The notes below the pieces were generated by a model that was not told where the DNA came from, did not search any database, and saw only the letters and a program-made list of their open reading frames with translations. From CAZCAC01 sp964496575 (lineage in GTDB: Bacteria; Planctomycetota; UBA1135; GCA-002686595): DNA of 52,813 bases. Positions 52,301 through 52,813 of the stretch are shown in pieces. The number at the start of each line of letters is the position of its first letter. The first letter of the stretch is position 1. The stretch covers positions 1 to 52,813 of the forward strand of contig CAZCAC010000054.1 of NCBI GenBank assembly GCA_964496575.1, written 5' to 3'. A program made the translations under genes and the position numbers.

Positions 52301-52813
52301 ATGGCGACGTCGAGCGCGGCGGAGTGCGAGCAGTACCGGCGAGGGGATCCGGAGACGGGGGCGTTGCACACCGTCCTGCTCGCTCACCTGGAGACCTTCC
52401 TCTCCAGGATCGAGGAGAACCCCTGGTTCCCTCCCCTTCCGCCGTGGGTGGAGCGAGAGCTTCGTTCCTACCTCACTTGCGGAGTCCTCTCAGCGGGTTT
52501 CTGTCGCTTCTACTGTTCGAGCTGCGGGACTGACTTGTTGGTTCCCTTCAGCTGCAAGGGTCGCGGTTTCTGTCCCTCCTGCGGTGGGCGACGGATGGCG
52601 GAAGCCTCGGCGCACCTTCTCGACAACGTCATCCCCGAGGTCCCCATCCGCCAGTGGGTGATCTCATTCCCCTGGAAGTTGCGCTACCTCCTGGCCATCG
52701 ACTCGCGTCTCTGTGGCGAAGTACGTCGGTTGGTCATCCGGGCGATCTTCAGCTTCTACTCGCGCAAGGCCCGTGAGGATGGAGTCGACGGCGGCAAGGG
52801 TGGAGCCGTATGC
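52301..52813 (+). mobile_element. IS91-like transposase, 5' part cut by the window end
   Basis: The 171 visible residues from the ATG at 52301 match the N-terminal zinc region of IS91/IS1294-type transposases: Cys60, Cys68, Cys72-x2-Cys75, Cys85 and Cys91-x2-Cys94 (GFCPSCGGRRMAE), followed by VIPEVPIRQWVISFPWKLRYLLA. These HUH-type enzymes use a Tyr-based nick and rolling-circle replication; the catalytic part lies beyond the window. The frame is closed by a stop at 52238-52240. The element boundary is not visible. Confidence 0.88.

Noticed and set aside
1..52813. CRISPR arrays, tRNA or rRNA genes
   Set aside because: No regularly spaced repeats, cloverleaf-like segments or rRNA motifs were noticed on reading; a tRNAscan or Infernal run would settle this.

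Overview
This is a GC-rich bacterial window that I place in Planctomycetota, probably near the deep-branching marine lineages. The grounds are a planctomycete-type ECF sigma factor near a Ser/Thr kinase with a membrane anchor and coiled coil, secreted FG-GAP and beta-helix proteins, a subtilisin ending in a planctomycete-style C-terminal domain, and a Pup/PafA-type locus. This rests on recognised family signatures, not on a database search. GC richness produces long antisense open frames over most genes; these were discarded.

Layout. 126-4992 (+): a GAD/CSAD-like PLP decarboxylase, a DprA-core protein overlapping a ComF-like phosphoribosyltransferase, and a secreted beta-helix protein coupled to it. 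5167-10089 (-): a GntR regulator, ABC ATPase and two tandem paralogous permeases, all overlapping or nearly so. 10251-11471 (-): a SorC-like regulator. 11472-12135: a 664-base divergent control region. 12136-22065 (+): ten tightly packed genes forming the centrepiece. 22066-23224: a terminator, a decayed FG-GAP gene and an inverted repeat pair. 23225-27215: a small secreted protein, Ser/Thr kinase, nitrilase-family amidase and ECF sigma factor. 27324-33714 (+): a large secreted glycosidase-like protein and a MacA-like/FtsX-like exporter pair. 33733-45023 (-): a FAD oxidoreductase, M24 peptidase, S8 protease, MscS channel, an AlgJ/AlgI-like O-acetylation pair and an FG-GAP protein. 45154-52073 (+): a lipoprotein and a giant AsmA/DUF748-like protein. 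52301-52813: the start of an IS91-like transposase, cut by the window end.

The centrepiece combines two protein-tagging chemistries in one apparent transcription unit. The ubiquitin-like half has a degenerate RING-type zinc protein (E3 candidate), an E1-like adenylating enzyme, an E2-like protein with a Cys in the expected place, a beta-grasp ubiquitin-like protein and a complete JAMM deubiquitinase motif. The pupylation half has an ARC/Mpa-like AAA+ unfoldase with OB-type domains, two PafA/Dop-family enzymes (one Dop-like by its long insert, one PafA-like) and, between them, a 68-residue disordered Pup-like protein ending in Gly-Pro-Gly-Gln. A further gene with two similar halves is unassigned. 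No 20S proteasome subunits are in the window. The natural reading is a modification and unfolding pathway in which either or both tags mark proteins for the AAA+ ATPase. Whether the two tags act on the same targets is unknown.
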